DNA of 64,000 nt from UBA10324 sp038326325 (lineage in GTDB: Bacteria; Bacteroidota; Bacteroidia; Chitinophagales; UBA10324), in contig JBBQJW010000007.1 of assembly GCA_038326325.1 (NCBI GenBank), forward strand, positions 94,374 through 158,373, read 5' to 3'. Below, piece by piece: positions 26,761 to 35,981 of the stretch. The notes under the pieces are model-generated. The model saw only the letters and a list, made by a program, of their open reading frames with translations. It was not told the DNA's origin and did no database searches. The stretch's first letter is position 1. Every line of letters starts with the position of its first letter. The translations under genes and the position numbers were made by a program.

Positions 26761-29619
26761 TCAATGTGCATCCAACCAGTTCACTCCCATACCAACACCT
26801 ACTTCAATGGGAACATTGAGTTCGATGGCGTGTATCATTTTTTCTTTGATGATGGGGATGATGGCGTCCACTTCTGATTTGTGTGCGTCGAAAACCAATT
26901 CGTCGTGCACCTGCAAAGTCATTTTCGATTTGAAATTTTGTTTGCGAAATTCTTTCTGAATATTAATCATCGCCACTTTAATCATGTCGGCGGCGGAACC
27001 CTGTATGGGCGCGTTGATGGCGTTTCGCTCGGCGAACCCGCGCACGGTTTGGTTGGCGGAGTTGATGTCGCGCAGTTTTCTTCTTCTTCCTAAAACAGTT
27101 TGTACGAATCCGTGCTCGCGCGCGAACTGAATGTTGTCGTTCATGAGTTGGCGCACACCCGGAAAATTTTTGTTGTAGTTATCAATAATTTCTTTCGCCT
27201 CGGTGCGCGAGATGCGGAGTGTTTGCGAAAGACCGAAAGCGGTTTGCCCGTAAGCGATGCCGAAGTTCACGGCTTTCGCCTTGCCACGCATGTCGCGTGT
27301 AACACTCGCAAGTTCGACACCAAAAACTTGTGATGCAGTTGCAGAGTGAATGTCGTGTCCTTCTTCAAATGCCTTGAGCATGTTGATGTCGCGACTAAGA
27401 CCTGCGATGATGCGCAATTCTATTTGCGAATAATCGGCGGAGAGAATTACATATTCAGCATTGCGCGGAATAAACGCTTTGCGAATTTCTCTTCCGCGTT
27501 CGGTTCTGATTGGAATGTTTTGAAAGTTCGGGTCAGTGCTGCTGAGGCGACCCGTCGCAGCCACCGCTTGATTGAATGAAGTATGAACTCTTCCGGTTTT
27601 CGGATTGATGAGTTGAGGAATGGCGTCGACATAAGTTGATTTGAGTTTCGTGAACTCGCGATAGTCGAGCAAGTGATTGACGATGGCGTAGTCGCCGGTT
27701 ATGCGCGAGAGCGTGTCTTCGTCGGTGGAGTATTGTCCGGTTTTTGTTTTTTTACTCTCGTACGGAATTTTCATTCGCTCGAATAAAACTTCGCCGAGTT
27801 GTTTTGGCGAGGCGATGTTGAAACGAACTCCGGCGTCGGCGTAAACTTTTTCTTCGGTTTGTTTTATTTCCTCCTCTAATTTTTTCGAGTAGTCGTTCAG
27901 GAAATTTTTATCAATCGCGACTCCTTCAAATTCCATGTCGCACAACACTTCCATTACGGGCATCTCCACTTCGGTGAATAATTTTTCGAGTTCAGATTCT
28001 TTTAACCTTGGTGCGAAAATTTTTTCCAACTGAAGTGTTACATCTGCATCTTCAGCTGCGTAGTCGGAAACTTTCTGCACATCAATGTCGCGCATGCTGA
28101 GTTGCTTTTTCCCGACACCAATTAATTCTTTAATCGAAACAGGCTTGTAGTTGAGATATGTTTCGGAAAGATAATCCATGCCGTGGCGGAGGTCGGGTTC
28201 GATGAGATAGTGAGCGAGCATGGTGTCGAATAATTTCCCTTTCACTGTCATGTTGTACCACTTGAGCAACAGCATGTCGTACTTCATGTTCTGTCCGCTT
28301 TTGCCGATGTTTTCGTTTTCTAAAACACCACGGAAATTTTCAAGAAGATTTTGCGCCGCAGTTTTTTCTGCGGGAACCGGAACATAATACGCTTCGGTTG
28401 GTTTTACGGCGAATGACAGTCCGACAACTTCGGCGTTGTTTGCGTCCACTCCCGTGGTTTCGGTATCGAAACAAAATTCTGTTACACTTGAAAGTAACGC
28501 GAGTAATTCATTCAATTTTTTTTCATCATCAACCAAAATGTAATTGTGTTGAGTGTCGGCGATGGTGTTAAGGTTCTTCGGAATATTTTCTTCCTCATTT
28601 CCTGATGAAGCGATTTCGTTTCCGAATAAATCTCTTTGAGTAGTTGAAGATTTAGAACCTGCTGTAACAGTTGATGAAGAAGTCGCCTCTGATTTTTCGG
28701 AAGCGATAATTTCAGCTTTGCCAACAGAAAATTTTTCACCCAAAATTCTTTTGCCAAGAGTGCGAAATTCAAGGTCAATAAAAATTTCAGAAAGTTTTTC
28801 ACGGTTGGGTTCTTCCATGTTGAAGTTATGCTCATCCCAGTTGATTGGCACATCGAGAATGATGGTCGCGAGTTTCTTCGAGAGAATCGCTTTGTCTTTA
28901 TGCTCTTCTACTTTCTCTTTCAGTTTACCTTTTAGTTTATCGGTGTTCACCAAAAGATTTTCGATAGAGTCGAACTCCTTAATTAATTTTTTCGCTGTCA
29001 CTTCACCCACACCCGGAATGCCAGGAATATTATCGACTGCGTCACCCATCAATCCGAGAATATCTTTCACCTGATCGATCCGTTCAATTTCCCATCGCGC
29101 TTTAATTTCCTTCTCGCCGAGAATCTGTTCCGCGTTTCCGAACGCGGGTGGTTTCCAGATAAAAATATTTTCGCTCACTAACTGACCGTAATCTTTATCG
29201 GGAGTGACCATGTAAACTTTGAATCCTTTTTTCTCAGCGACTTTAGCGAGTGTTCCAATCACATCATCGGCTTCGTAACCATCACATTCAACCAACGGAA
29301 TATTAAACCCGTGAATGATATCCTTGATGTAAGGAATTGAAATAATTAAATCTTCAGGTGCTTCCTGTCGGTTCGCTTTGTAGTCGGCGAAATCGGTGTG
29401 GCGCTCGGTTGGCGCGGCAGTGTCAAAACAAACTGCAATGTGCGATGGTTTTTCCTTCTTCAATAAATCAAGCAGCGTGTTCGTAAATCCCTGAATGGCG
29501 GAAGTGTTCATGCCTTTCGAATTAATAAGTGGATTTTTCGCGAAAGCATAATACGCGCGAAAGATGAGCGCGAATGCATCGAGCAGAAATAGTCTTTTGT
29601 CTTCAGGGTTGCCGTTCAT
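26761..29619 (-). CDS. polA: DNA polymerase I
   Basis: The 952-residue enzyme fills gaps and removes primers. It has a 5'-nuclease domain (residues 1-290; RLFLLDAFALIFRAYYAF, CDGYEADDVIGTLA, GLMGDAVDNIPGIPGVGEVTA). After a linker comes an intact 3'-5' exonuclease domain (FDTETTG at about 385; the acids are present, unlike in Taq or Bacillus enzymes). The polymerase domain starts near 560 (SADYSQIELRIIAGLS, and QVHDELVFDAH near 905). The start matches the family. Four TGTWACA copies are spread along it. It is preceded by a short non-coding gap and converges with nothing. Confidence 0.97.
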   Translation of the reverse strand: MNGNPEDKRLFLLDAFALIFRAYYAFAKNPLINSKGMNTSAIQGFTNTLLDLLKKEKPSHIAVCFDTAAPTERHTDFADYKANRQEAPEDLIISIPYIKDIIHGFNIPLVECDGYEADDVIGTLAKVAEKKGFKVYMVTPDKDYGQLVSENIFIWKPPAFGNAEQILGEKEIKARWEIERIDQVKDILGLMGDAVDNIPGIPGVGEVTAKKLIKEFDSIENLLVNTDKLKGKLKEKVEEHKDKAILSKKLATIILDVPINWDEHNFNMEEPNREKLSEIFIDLEFRTLGKRILGEKFSVGKAEIIASEKSEATSSSTVTAGSKSSTTQRDLFGNEIASSGNEEENIPKNLNTIADTQHNYILVDDEKKLNELLALLSSVTEFCFDTETTGVDANNAEVVGLSFAVKPTEAYYVPVPAEKTAAQNLLENFRGVLENENIGKSGQNMKYDMLLLKWYNMTVKGKLFDTMLAHYLIEPDLRHGMDYLSETYLNYKPVSIKELIGVGKKQLSMRDIDVQKVSDYAAEDADVTLQLEKIFAPRLKESELEKLFTEVEMPVMEVLCDMEFEGVAIDKNFLNDYSKKLEEEIKQTEEKVYADAGVRFNIASPKQLGEVLFERMKIPYESKKTKTGQYSTDEDTLSRITGDYAIVNHLLDYREFTKLKSTYVDAIPQLINPKTGRVHTSFNQAVAATGRLSSTDPNFQNIPIRTERGREIRKAFIPRNAEYVILSADYSQIELRIIAGLSRDINMLKAFEEGHDIHSATASQVFGVELASVTRDMRGKAKAVNFGIAYGQTAFGLSQTLRISRTEAKEIIDNYNKNFPGVRQLMNDNIQFAREHGFVQTVLGRRRKLRDINSANQTVRGFAERNAINAPIQGSAADMIKVAMINIQKEFRKQNFKSKMTLQVHDELVFDAHKSEVDAIIPIIKEKMIHAIELNVPIEVGVGMGVNWLDAH

Positions 29620-29700
29620 GGAGTTGTCAATTATAATTTATCAAAGGTGATTAGTGCACGGTGAATTTTTTAATGAAGCTTTATTTTGTGAAATTATTTT

Positions 29701-30054
29701 TCACTTTTCATTTGATTCATTCACCGCCTCCCAGTATTCAACTGCTCTTCGAGTGTGAGGGATTACGATAGTTCCACCGACGATATTTGCGATGGCGAAC
29801 ACTTCAAAAATTTCTTCCTGTGTTACACCTTCGTCCTTGCATTTTCCGACATGATATTTTATGCAATCATCACAGCGCAAAACCATTGACGCTACTAATC
29901 CGAGCATCTCTTTTGTTTTCACATTGAGAGCGCCTTCCATGTAGGTGTTGGTGTCGAGATTGAAAAGGCGGTTGAGCACTTTATTATTCGCGCCGGTAAT
30001 TTTATCATTCATGCGCGCGCGGTAATCATCAAAATCAGTAACGAGTTTGTTCAT
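29701..30054 (-). CDS. Carboxymuconolactone decarboxylase/AhpD-like protein
   Basis: The 117-residue all-helical protein has the redox motif CDDCIKYH (C-x2-C-x3-H) at about residues 60-67, followed by EEIFEVFAIANIVGGTIVIPHTRRAVEYW. The CxxC-xxx-H set matches AhpD-type disulfide reductases rather than true decarboxylases, which lack the cysteines. A role in peroxide defence is likely but unproven, and no peroxiredoxin gene is near. Confidence 0.85.
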   Translation of the reverse strand: MNKLVTDFDDYRARMNDKITGANNKVLNRLFNLDTNTYMEGALNVKTKEMLGLVASMVLRCDDCIKYHVGKCKDEGVTQEEIFEVFAIANIVGGTIVIPHTRRAVEYWEAVNESNEK

Positions 30055-30170
30055 TTAATTTTTAATTTGAAGTTGAAGGTAGAGTGAAAATGTGAAAGGT
30101 AAAAAGTGAAATTCTTTCACTTGTAATTTTTCAAATTAAATATTTTAATTCGGAGAACGCTGATAAAAAT

Positions 30171-30210
30171 TAGAAAAAAAATGCCCCTGCTAAATCACTT
30201 CGGCAGGGGC
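30171..30210 (-). terminator. Terminator of the kinase/response-regulator operon
   Basis: On the minus strand GCCCCTGC/GCAGGGGC (30203-30210 and 30183-30190) form an 8-bp GC-rich stem with a 12-base loop, followed by a run of eight T. It lies 75 bases after the response-regulator stop codon. Confidence 0.8.
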
Positions 30211-30284
30211 TCCTAAACACTATCCGGTTTCGAACACTAATCGATCCGGATACTTTAGAAAATATTTTATGAATCAGTTTTCAT

Positions 30285-30665
30285 TTAAATCCAGTTGAAA
30301 CATTTTACCATATCATCAAACTCATTTGACTTATCGAAAAAATAATCGGCACCAAATTCTGATGATTTGTTTTTGTATTGAGGAGATGCATAATTTGTAA
30401 GCACAATAGTTATAAGCGATGGGTGAATTCTTTTCATTTCTTTTAAAACTAAAAACCCTGTATCGCTACCTAAAAGATTAATATCTAAAATCATTACATC
30501 GGGCAAATGTTTAATACCAAATTTTATAGCATCAGTAGCACAATCAGCTTCGGCAATCACATCAACATTTTCTAATTCCGACAACAATCCTTTTATTCTT
30601 TTTCGAATAACATCGGAGTCTTCAACAATCATTACTTTCTTTCTCGTGATTTCTACATCCACCAT
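30285..30665 (-). CDS. CheY-like single-domain response regulator
   Basis: From the ATG at 30665 the product is 126 residues and covers a full receiver domain and nothing else. The acidic pocket is VEDSD, the phospho-acceptor Asp is in DVMILDINLLGSDTG, Thr is in IVLTNYASP, and Lys in FFDKSNEFDD. An upstream ATG at 30740 would add 25 residues unlike the family. With no output domain it probably relays phosphate or acts by protein contact. It lies about 100 bases behind the LuxR-type regulator and ends at a strong terminator, so it belongs to the same locus. Confidence 0.88.
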   Translation of the reverse strand: MVDVEITRKKVMIVEDSDVIRKRIKGLLSELENVDVIAEADCATDAIKFGIKHLPDVMILDINLLGSDTGFLVLKEMKRIHPSLITIVLTNYASPQYKNKSSEFGADYFFDKSNEFDDMVKCFNWI

Positions 30666-30769
30666 GATTATAAATTGATGATGTAAAAATGAATTTTGAA
30701 TTGCCTTTGATTGTAAGCGCTTCATTGAATTGTATGTCATATAAAATATGACATAATAAATTGTAATAT

Positions 30770-31420
30770 TTAATTGGCCAACAACCTGGCCTCAATTACA
30801 TAGCGGGTTAGTTCGGCATGGTTTCGAATATTTAATTTATTTAAAACACGGGCCCGATAGGTATTTATAGTAGCAGCACTCAGATTTAATTGTTCAGCAA
30901 TTTCGGTTACTGTTTTTCCATTTGCAAGAAATTGCATCACCTGAAATTCGCGGTCGCTTAAAGTTTCGTGAAGGGCTTTGTTTCCTGCTGAAATTTGATG
31001 AACCATTTGTTCAGCAATTTTTGCTGTAACATATTTTCGGCCAATCAATAAAGTGTTTATTGCATCTATTAATTCTTCGGGGGCAGAATCTTTATTTAAA
31101 AAACCTGAAGCACCAGCTTTTATTACTCTGATTCCATATTGATCTTCAGCATAAATACTGAGCATTAAAATTTTAGATGAAATTTTTGATTCTATCAATT
31201 GCTTTAAAACATCGAGCCCGTTTTTTCCGGGCAACGAAATGTCGAGAACGATCACATCATATTTATTTCGCAGTGCAAGGTGTTCTGCCTCCAATCCGTC
31301 ACTGGCTTCTTCAACTGTTACATTCAATAACCCTTCGAGCAGAATTTGTTTTAATCCCTTTCGCACCACCGCATGATCATCGGCGATCAATATTTTTTTT
31401 GGTAAATTAGTTTTCGGCAT
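30770..31420 (-). CDS. NarL/FixJ-type response regulator
   Basis: The 216-residue two-domain regulator has an N-terminal receiver (DDHAVVRKGLKQIL; phospho-acceptor Asp in YDVIVLDISLPGKNGLDVL; Lys in FLNKDSAPEEL). The C-terminal LuxR helix-turn-helix reads LSDREFQVMQFLANGKTVTE and NLSAATINTYRARVLNKLNI. It is a transcription factor expected to be phosphorylated by the neighbouring kinase; its stop lies upstream of the CheY-like gene. The gap to the kinase gene is one base, which implies translational coupling. Confidence 0.93.
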   Translation of the reverse strand: MPKTNLPKKILIADDHAVVRKGLKQILLEGLLNVTVEEASDGLEAEHLALRNKYDVIVLDISLPGKNGLDVLKQLIESKISSKILMLSIYAEDQYGIRVIKAGASGFLNKDSAPEELIDAINTLLIGRKYVTAKIAEQMVHQISAGNKALHETLSDREFQVMQFLANGKTVTEIAEQLNLSAATINTYRARVLNKLNIRNHAELTRYVIEARLLAN

Positions 31421-31421
31421 A

Positions 31422-34400
31422 TTAACTGTTTTGTTTGAATGGAATTTTAACTATTACAGTTGTTCCGGTTAGTGGATTTGAATTAATATACAGTTCTCCA
31501 CCAATGATGCTGGCCCGTTCATTCATGCCCATAATTCCAAGCGATTTTTGTTCGGCGCGGTTTTCGGTTTCAATTCCTTTTCCGTCATCAATAATTTCAA
31601 GAGTTAGGAAATCATTATTTTCTTCAAGATTAATTATCACATGATTTGCATTGGCGTGGCGCATTACATTGGTCAACGACTCCTGCAAAATGCGGAAGGC
31701 AGTAATGTTTTGTTCAGGAGAATAATCAGTTCTAACTATTTCTCCTTCGACCTTACATTTTATTCCCGTTTTGTTTTGAAATTCGTTTGCCTGCCAGATG
31801 ATTGCTTCATATAAACCGAGGTCATCTAAAATACCCGGACGCAATTCCGTTGCAATTTTTCGAACAGACTGAATAGTGCGATCGGTCAACTGTAACATCT
31901 CCTCGGTTTTATTTAAAAGCTCAGCCGAAAGTCCTTGTCGTTTATTCATCCATGAGATATCAATTTTTAAACCAGTGAGCAGTTGACCTAGTTCATCATG
32001 AATTTCGCGAGCAATATATTTTCGCTCTTCTTCTCTTGCATTTTGAATGTGTGCTGTTAAACTCCTGAGTCGCGAATTCATTTCGTGTAATTCCTCTTTT
32101 GTTTTTTTTCTTTCAGAAATATCTCTGATAAAAGATTGGAATCGACCATCGGATAATAATCGCGCACTGATTTCTACAGGAAATTCAGTTCCATCTTTCC
32201 GAATTAATATTCGTTCGGAAATGATGGTGTTACCGCTATTTAAGTGTGCATAATTGACGGGATTATTTTTGAGATTTTCGGGTGAAATCAAATTCATAAA
32301 TTTCATCTTATGCATTTCGTCTAAATTATATCCTAACATTTTGCAGCCGCTTGCATTCACCTCCTGAATAAAATGATCTGCTCCTGAAATAAAAATTCCA
32401 TCGGGCGCCTGTTCAATTAGACCTCGAAATTTTAATTCGCTTTCTCTAATTTTTTCCTCAGCTTTTTTTCGTTCGGTTAAATCAATTATTATTCCTTCCA
32501 GAATTCCGTTTGGATATTCAACACTTTCAATCAATGTGCAATTTTCGACCAGATAAACTGCACTACCATTTTGGCGTTTCATTTTTATTTCATAATTGAA
32601 AAGTGATTTTTTTTCTTTCAATAAATTTAAAAAATCAACCCGGTCTTGCGCATTGAAATATAAATCGTGTGCGGAATTTTTTTCAAAATCATGGACAGAA
32701 GTATATCCAAATATCTTCAGAAAGGCATCATTGCATTCCAAAATTTTGCCGCCGACTTCAGATCGATATACACCTGCCAGGTTTCTTTCGAATAGCAATC
32801 TATATTTTTTTTCGGCAAATAATTTTTTTTGTTCAGCAATTTTTCGTTCGGTAATGTTTCTTACAATTCCCTGAAAGCGACCATCAGGCAGCATCTTTGA
32901 ATTTATTTCAACTGGAACTGATACACCGCTGTTCCCCCTCATATATCGCTCGTTCAGAACTGTTACACCGCTGTTTAGTTCATCTATTTTTATTGGTTCG
33001 TTTTTTAAATCACTTTCAAAAAATAAATCAGAAATATTCATTTTTAATAAATCCTCCAACTGATATCCCAATAATTTACAGGCACTCGTATTAGCATTTA
33101 TGATTTTTAAATTATGGTCGGCCATAAAAATGGAGTCCGATGCCTGCTCTACTAGCGAGCGATATTTTAATTCGCTTTTCTGCAATTCATCCTGCGCTAA
33201 TAATCTTTCTGAAATATCTCTGAAGTTTGTGATTATTGCTTTTACATTTTCATCGTGTAACAGGTTTGTAACATTTGATTCTGTAACAATATAATTTCCA
33301 TTTTTATGCAGAATCCTGTTTAATCTGTAAAAAGTTTTTCCAGGTGATTGATAAAGAGATTCAAAAAAATCTTTGGCAGTATGCGAGCTATCCGTATGGA
33401 GAAATTCAAAAATTTTTCTACCTTTTATTTCATCCGATGTAAACCCGGTTATTCGTTCTCCTGCCGGACTTAAATAAATCAACTCCCCGTTTTCGTTTAT
33501 TAGACTGATTGCATCATGACTATTCTCAATAAGCATTCTGAATTTTTCCTCGCTTGCTCTTATTTTTTGTTCTGATAATTTTCGTTCAGTTATATTTTCA
33601 CAAACAATCAGCACTTCGTATTCGTTGTTTTCATTTAATAGCGAGGTGCCTGTTTCTGAGACAAAAATTGTTTCGCCAGACTTTGTATTTTTTTGAATGG
33701 TCCACGAAAAAGATTGGTTCGGGTTTTTAATGCATTCGCTAATTTGTTGTAACACTGTAGAATGATTTTCCATGCTGAAAACTTTCAGAATTGATTTGCC
33801 TGTTAACTCTGATTTTGTATATCCTAATTCTAAAGCTCCGCGTTTGTTTACCGATAAAATTTTCCCCTGGCCATCAAGTGTGAAATTCATTAATGGATTT
33901 TCTTCGTAGAGTGTGCGAAATTGCTCTTCGCTTAACTTAATTTTTTCTTCCGCGATTTTCTTTTCAGTAATATCTCTATAGTAAACTGATACACCATCGG
34001 GTGAAGGATAAATAAAATCTTCGTACCAACTATTATTTAAAGCATAAAAAGCAGTTAGTATAACCGGTTCTTGTTTTTCCATTGCAGAATGCAACGATGC
34101 ATATAATGGTTCTTTTACAACATCAGGAAACTCTTTCCATATATTTTTTCCGATCAAATCTTTTGGATCACGATTATGTAATTCCCCTGCTTTTTTATTT
34201 ACATAGGTATAGTTCCAGTTTTTATCCAAAGCAATCATTGCATCTGTAATCCGATCAAAAACAATATTTAGTTCGGCAGATTTTTTTTGTATCTGATATT
34301 CTAAATCTTCATTTAATTTTTTCAGGCTGCTTTCGGCAATTGCTCGTGCATTATTTTCTTTCACGATTTTATAAATTAAAAATCCAAGAAATAAAAAAAC

Positions 34401-34979
34401 GGAACCCGATAAAATAAAAAAGACAATAAGCGTTTTGCGTTCGCGCTTATTAGATTCATTTGAATAGTTGTGCAATTCTTCACGACCGATTGTTTCAATT
34501 TTTGATACAGCAAGACGAATGGAATCCATTTGGATTTTTCCATTCATTGTGTATATCAATGAATAGGCCTTTTCGTTTTGTCCATTTAGAAAAAAATTAT
34601 TAATCTTTCTTCGAAATGCAATGTTTTTATTTATATAGTTTTCAATTGAATCGCTTATCGTTTCTACTCGCTTATCGTTTTTGGAATATGTTTTAAAAGA
34701 ATCAAGAGTGATGTAAGTTTGGTTAACAGCTTCTTCAAAATTCTGATAATACATTTTGTTCTTGTTATTCTCACTTACAATAATATCGCGACCTGCACTT
34801 TCCACTTTCAAAATATTGTCATTCAGGATTTCAATATTTTTTAAAAGACCTAGTGTGTTCCTGTATCCAACAGAATTGGTAGTGGTAATTTCGAAATTGC
34901 GATAAGTAAAAAATGTTAATACAACTATAACAGCAATTGCAACCGCATAGCCAATAAGAATTTTGGAACTTGATTTCAT
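31422..34979 (-). CDS. Large membrane sensor histidine kinase: CHASE3, six PAS, HisKA_3
   Basis: The 1185-residue kinase begins with TM1 (residues about 8-25), a CHASE3-like periplasmic helical sensor (about 30-180) and TM2 (about 183-205). Six PAS domains follow, at about 235, 350, 475, 595, 715 and 840. The phosphotransfer domain carries the H-box REIHDELGQLLTGLKIDISWM, and the HATPase_c has DDGKGIE and GIMGMNERASIIGG. HisKA_3-type kinases pair with NarL-type regulators, as encoded next. PAS 4 and PAS 6 are clearly more alike than the rest (CKLLGY/CKMLGY, LNSGVTVLNER/LNSGNTIISER, LPDGRFQ/LSDGRFQ). The signal is unknown. Five TGTWACA copies cluster between 32960 and 33755. Confidence 0.92.
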   Translation of the reverse strand: MKSSSKILIGYAVAIAVIVVLTFFTYRNFEITTTNSVGYRNTLGLLKNIEILNDNILKVESAGRDIIVSENNKNKMYYQNFEEAVNQTYITLDSFKTYSKNDKRVETISDSIENYINKNIAFRRKINNFFLNGQNEKAYSLIYTMNGKIQMDSIRLAVSKIETIGREELHNYSNESNKRERKTLIVFFILSGSVFLFLGFLIYKIVKENNARAIAESSLKKLNEDLEYQIQKKSAELNIVFDRITDAMIALDKNWNYTYVNKKAGELHNRDPKDLIGKNIWKEFPDVVKEPLYASLHSAMEKQEPVILTAFYALNNSWYEDFIYPSPDGVSVYYRDITEKKIAEEKIKLSEEQFRTLYEENPLMNFTLDGQGKILSVNKRGALELGYTKSELTGKSILKVFSMENHSTVLQQISECIKNPNQSFSWTIQKNTKSGETIFVSETGTSLLNENNEYEVLIVCENITERKLSEQKIRASEEKFRMLIENSHDAISLINENGELIYLSPAGERITGFTSDEIKGRKIFEFLHTDSSHTAKDFFESLYQSPGKTFYRLNRILHKNGNYIVTESNVTNLLHDENVKAIITNFRDISERLLAQDELQKSELKYRSLVEQASDSIFMADHNLKIINANTSACKLLGYQLEDLLKMNISDLFFESDLKNEPIKIDELNSGVTVLNERYMRGNSGVSVPVEINSKMLPDGRFQGIVRNITERKIAEQKKLFAEKKYRLLFERNLAGVYRSEVGGKILECNDAFLKIFGYTSVHDFEKNSAHDLYFNAQDRVDFLNLLKEKKSLFNYEIKMKRQNGSAVYLVENCTLIESVEYPNGILEGIIIDLTERKKAEEKIRESELKFRGLIEQAPDGIFISGADHFIQEVNASGCKMLGYNLDEMHKMKFMNLISPENLKNNPVNYAHLNSGNTIISERILIRKDGTEFPVEISARLLSDGRFQSFIRDISERKKTKEELHEMNSRLRSLTAHIQNAREEERKYIAREIHDELGQLLTGLKIDISWMNKRQGLSAELLNKTEEMLQLTDRTIQSVRKIATELRPGILDDLGLYEAIIWQANEFQNKTGIKCKVEGEIVRTDYSPEQNITAFRILQESLTNVMRHANANHVIINLEENNDFLTLEIIDDGKGIETENRAEQKSLGIMGMNERASIIGGELYINSNPLTGTTVIVKIPFKQNS

Positions 34980-35042
34980 TGAGGAATGAATTTGACGGCT
35001 TTAATCTAAAATAAAATTTTTTGAATAATGATTTTTAAATCT

Positions 35043-35981
35043 TTAACCGGATATATTTTTCGTATTAATTTTTTCAGTCGATATTTTTCTCTTAAATATT
35101 TTTTCAGAGTTCATGCTTGCTAAGTACACTCCGATAAAAATTAACAACATGGAAATAATTTTCACACCGCTCAAATCATCTCTTCCCAAAATCATTGCGA
35201 AGATTGTTGCCAATGCAGGTTGTACATAAATATATATTCCAACAACTGATGGGTCGGTAGTTTTCAATGCAAGAATATTAAACAGATAAGCGAAGAATGT
35301 TGTTGCAATTACAATGAATGATAATTCATACCAGATAGTTGGAGTAAAACTGCGCCAGTCAATGGCGTGAAATTCATTCCAGCTAACAGGCAGCACTAAT
35401 ATCCATCCGAAAATAAATACCCACTTGATAACTGTTACAGGATGATATTTTTTCATCAATGGTTTTGCAATAACTAAGAACACAGCATACGACGAAGCAT
35501 TAATCATGATGAATACATCACCGAGTGCGGTTGAGGAAGAAAACGAAACTTCTTTTCCGAAAACAGTAATCACGAGTGCGCCGATTATTCCAACAGCGAT
35601 TCCAGCAATTTTTAAAATTGTAATTCGCTCATCTTTAAATAGTGCAGATAAAACCAAAACGAGAATCGGAGTCGTGGTCATTATTAATGCTGCATGAATT
35701 GGAGTTGTAATTGACAATCCTTTAAAAAACATCAACTGATTTATTGCAACACCGAAAAGGCCACAAGAAATTAATAGCGGAATATCTTTTCGTTTTACTT
35801 TTTCACGAACGAAAAAAAACTGAACGGCAATAAACAAAATGACAGAAACTGTTACACGAATTAATATTGCTCCAAATGGTTTTACAAAATGTGGAACAAC
35901 ATCTTTAGCAACGGTGAAACTGACTCCGTAAATTAAATTGGCAATAAATAAGAAAAGATGAGTGCGGAAAGTTTTTGTCAT
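35043..35981 (-). CDS. EamA/DMT-family transporter
   Basis: The 312-residue inner-membrane protein has about ten hydrophobic segments in two homologous EamA halves (FLFIANLIYGVSFTVAKDVV; GDVFIMINASSYAVFLVIAK). The second half ends LLIFIGVYLASM. It is a drug/metabolite exporter family of unknown substrate. Its start codon overlaps the stop of the large outer-membrane protein by one base, so the two are translationally coupled. The C-terminal tail is Lys- and Thr-rich. Confidence 0.88.
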   Translation of the reverse strand: MTKTFRTHLFLFIANLIYGVSFTVAKDVVPHFVKPFGAILIRVTVSVILFIAVQFFFVREKVKRKDIPLLISCGLFGVAINQLMFFKGLSITTPIHAALIMTTTPILVLVLSALFKDERITILKIAGIAVGIIGALVITVFGKEVSFSSSTALGDVFIMINASSYAVFLVIAKPLMKKYHPVTVIKWVFIFGWILVLPVSWNEFHAIDWRSFTPTIWYELSFIVIATTFFAYLFNILALKTTDPSVVGIYIYVQPALATIFAMILGRDDLSGVKIISMLLIFIGVYLASMNSEKIFKRKISTEKINTKNISG

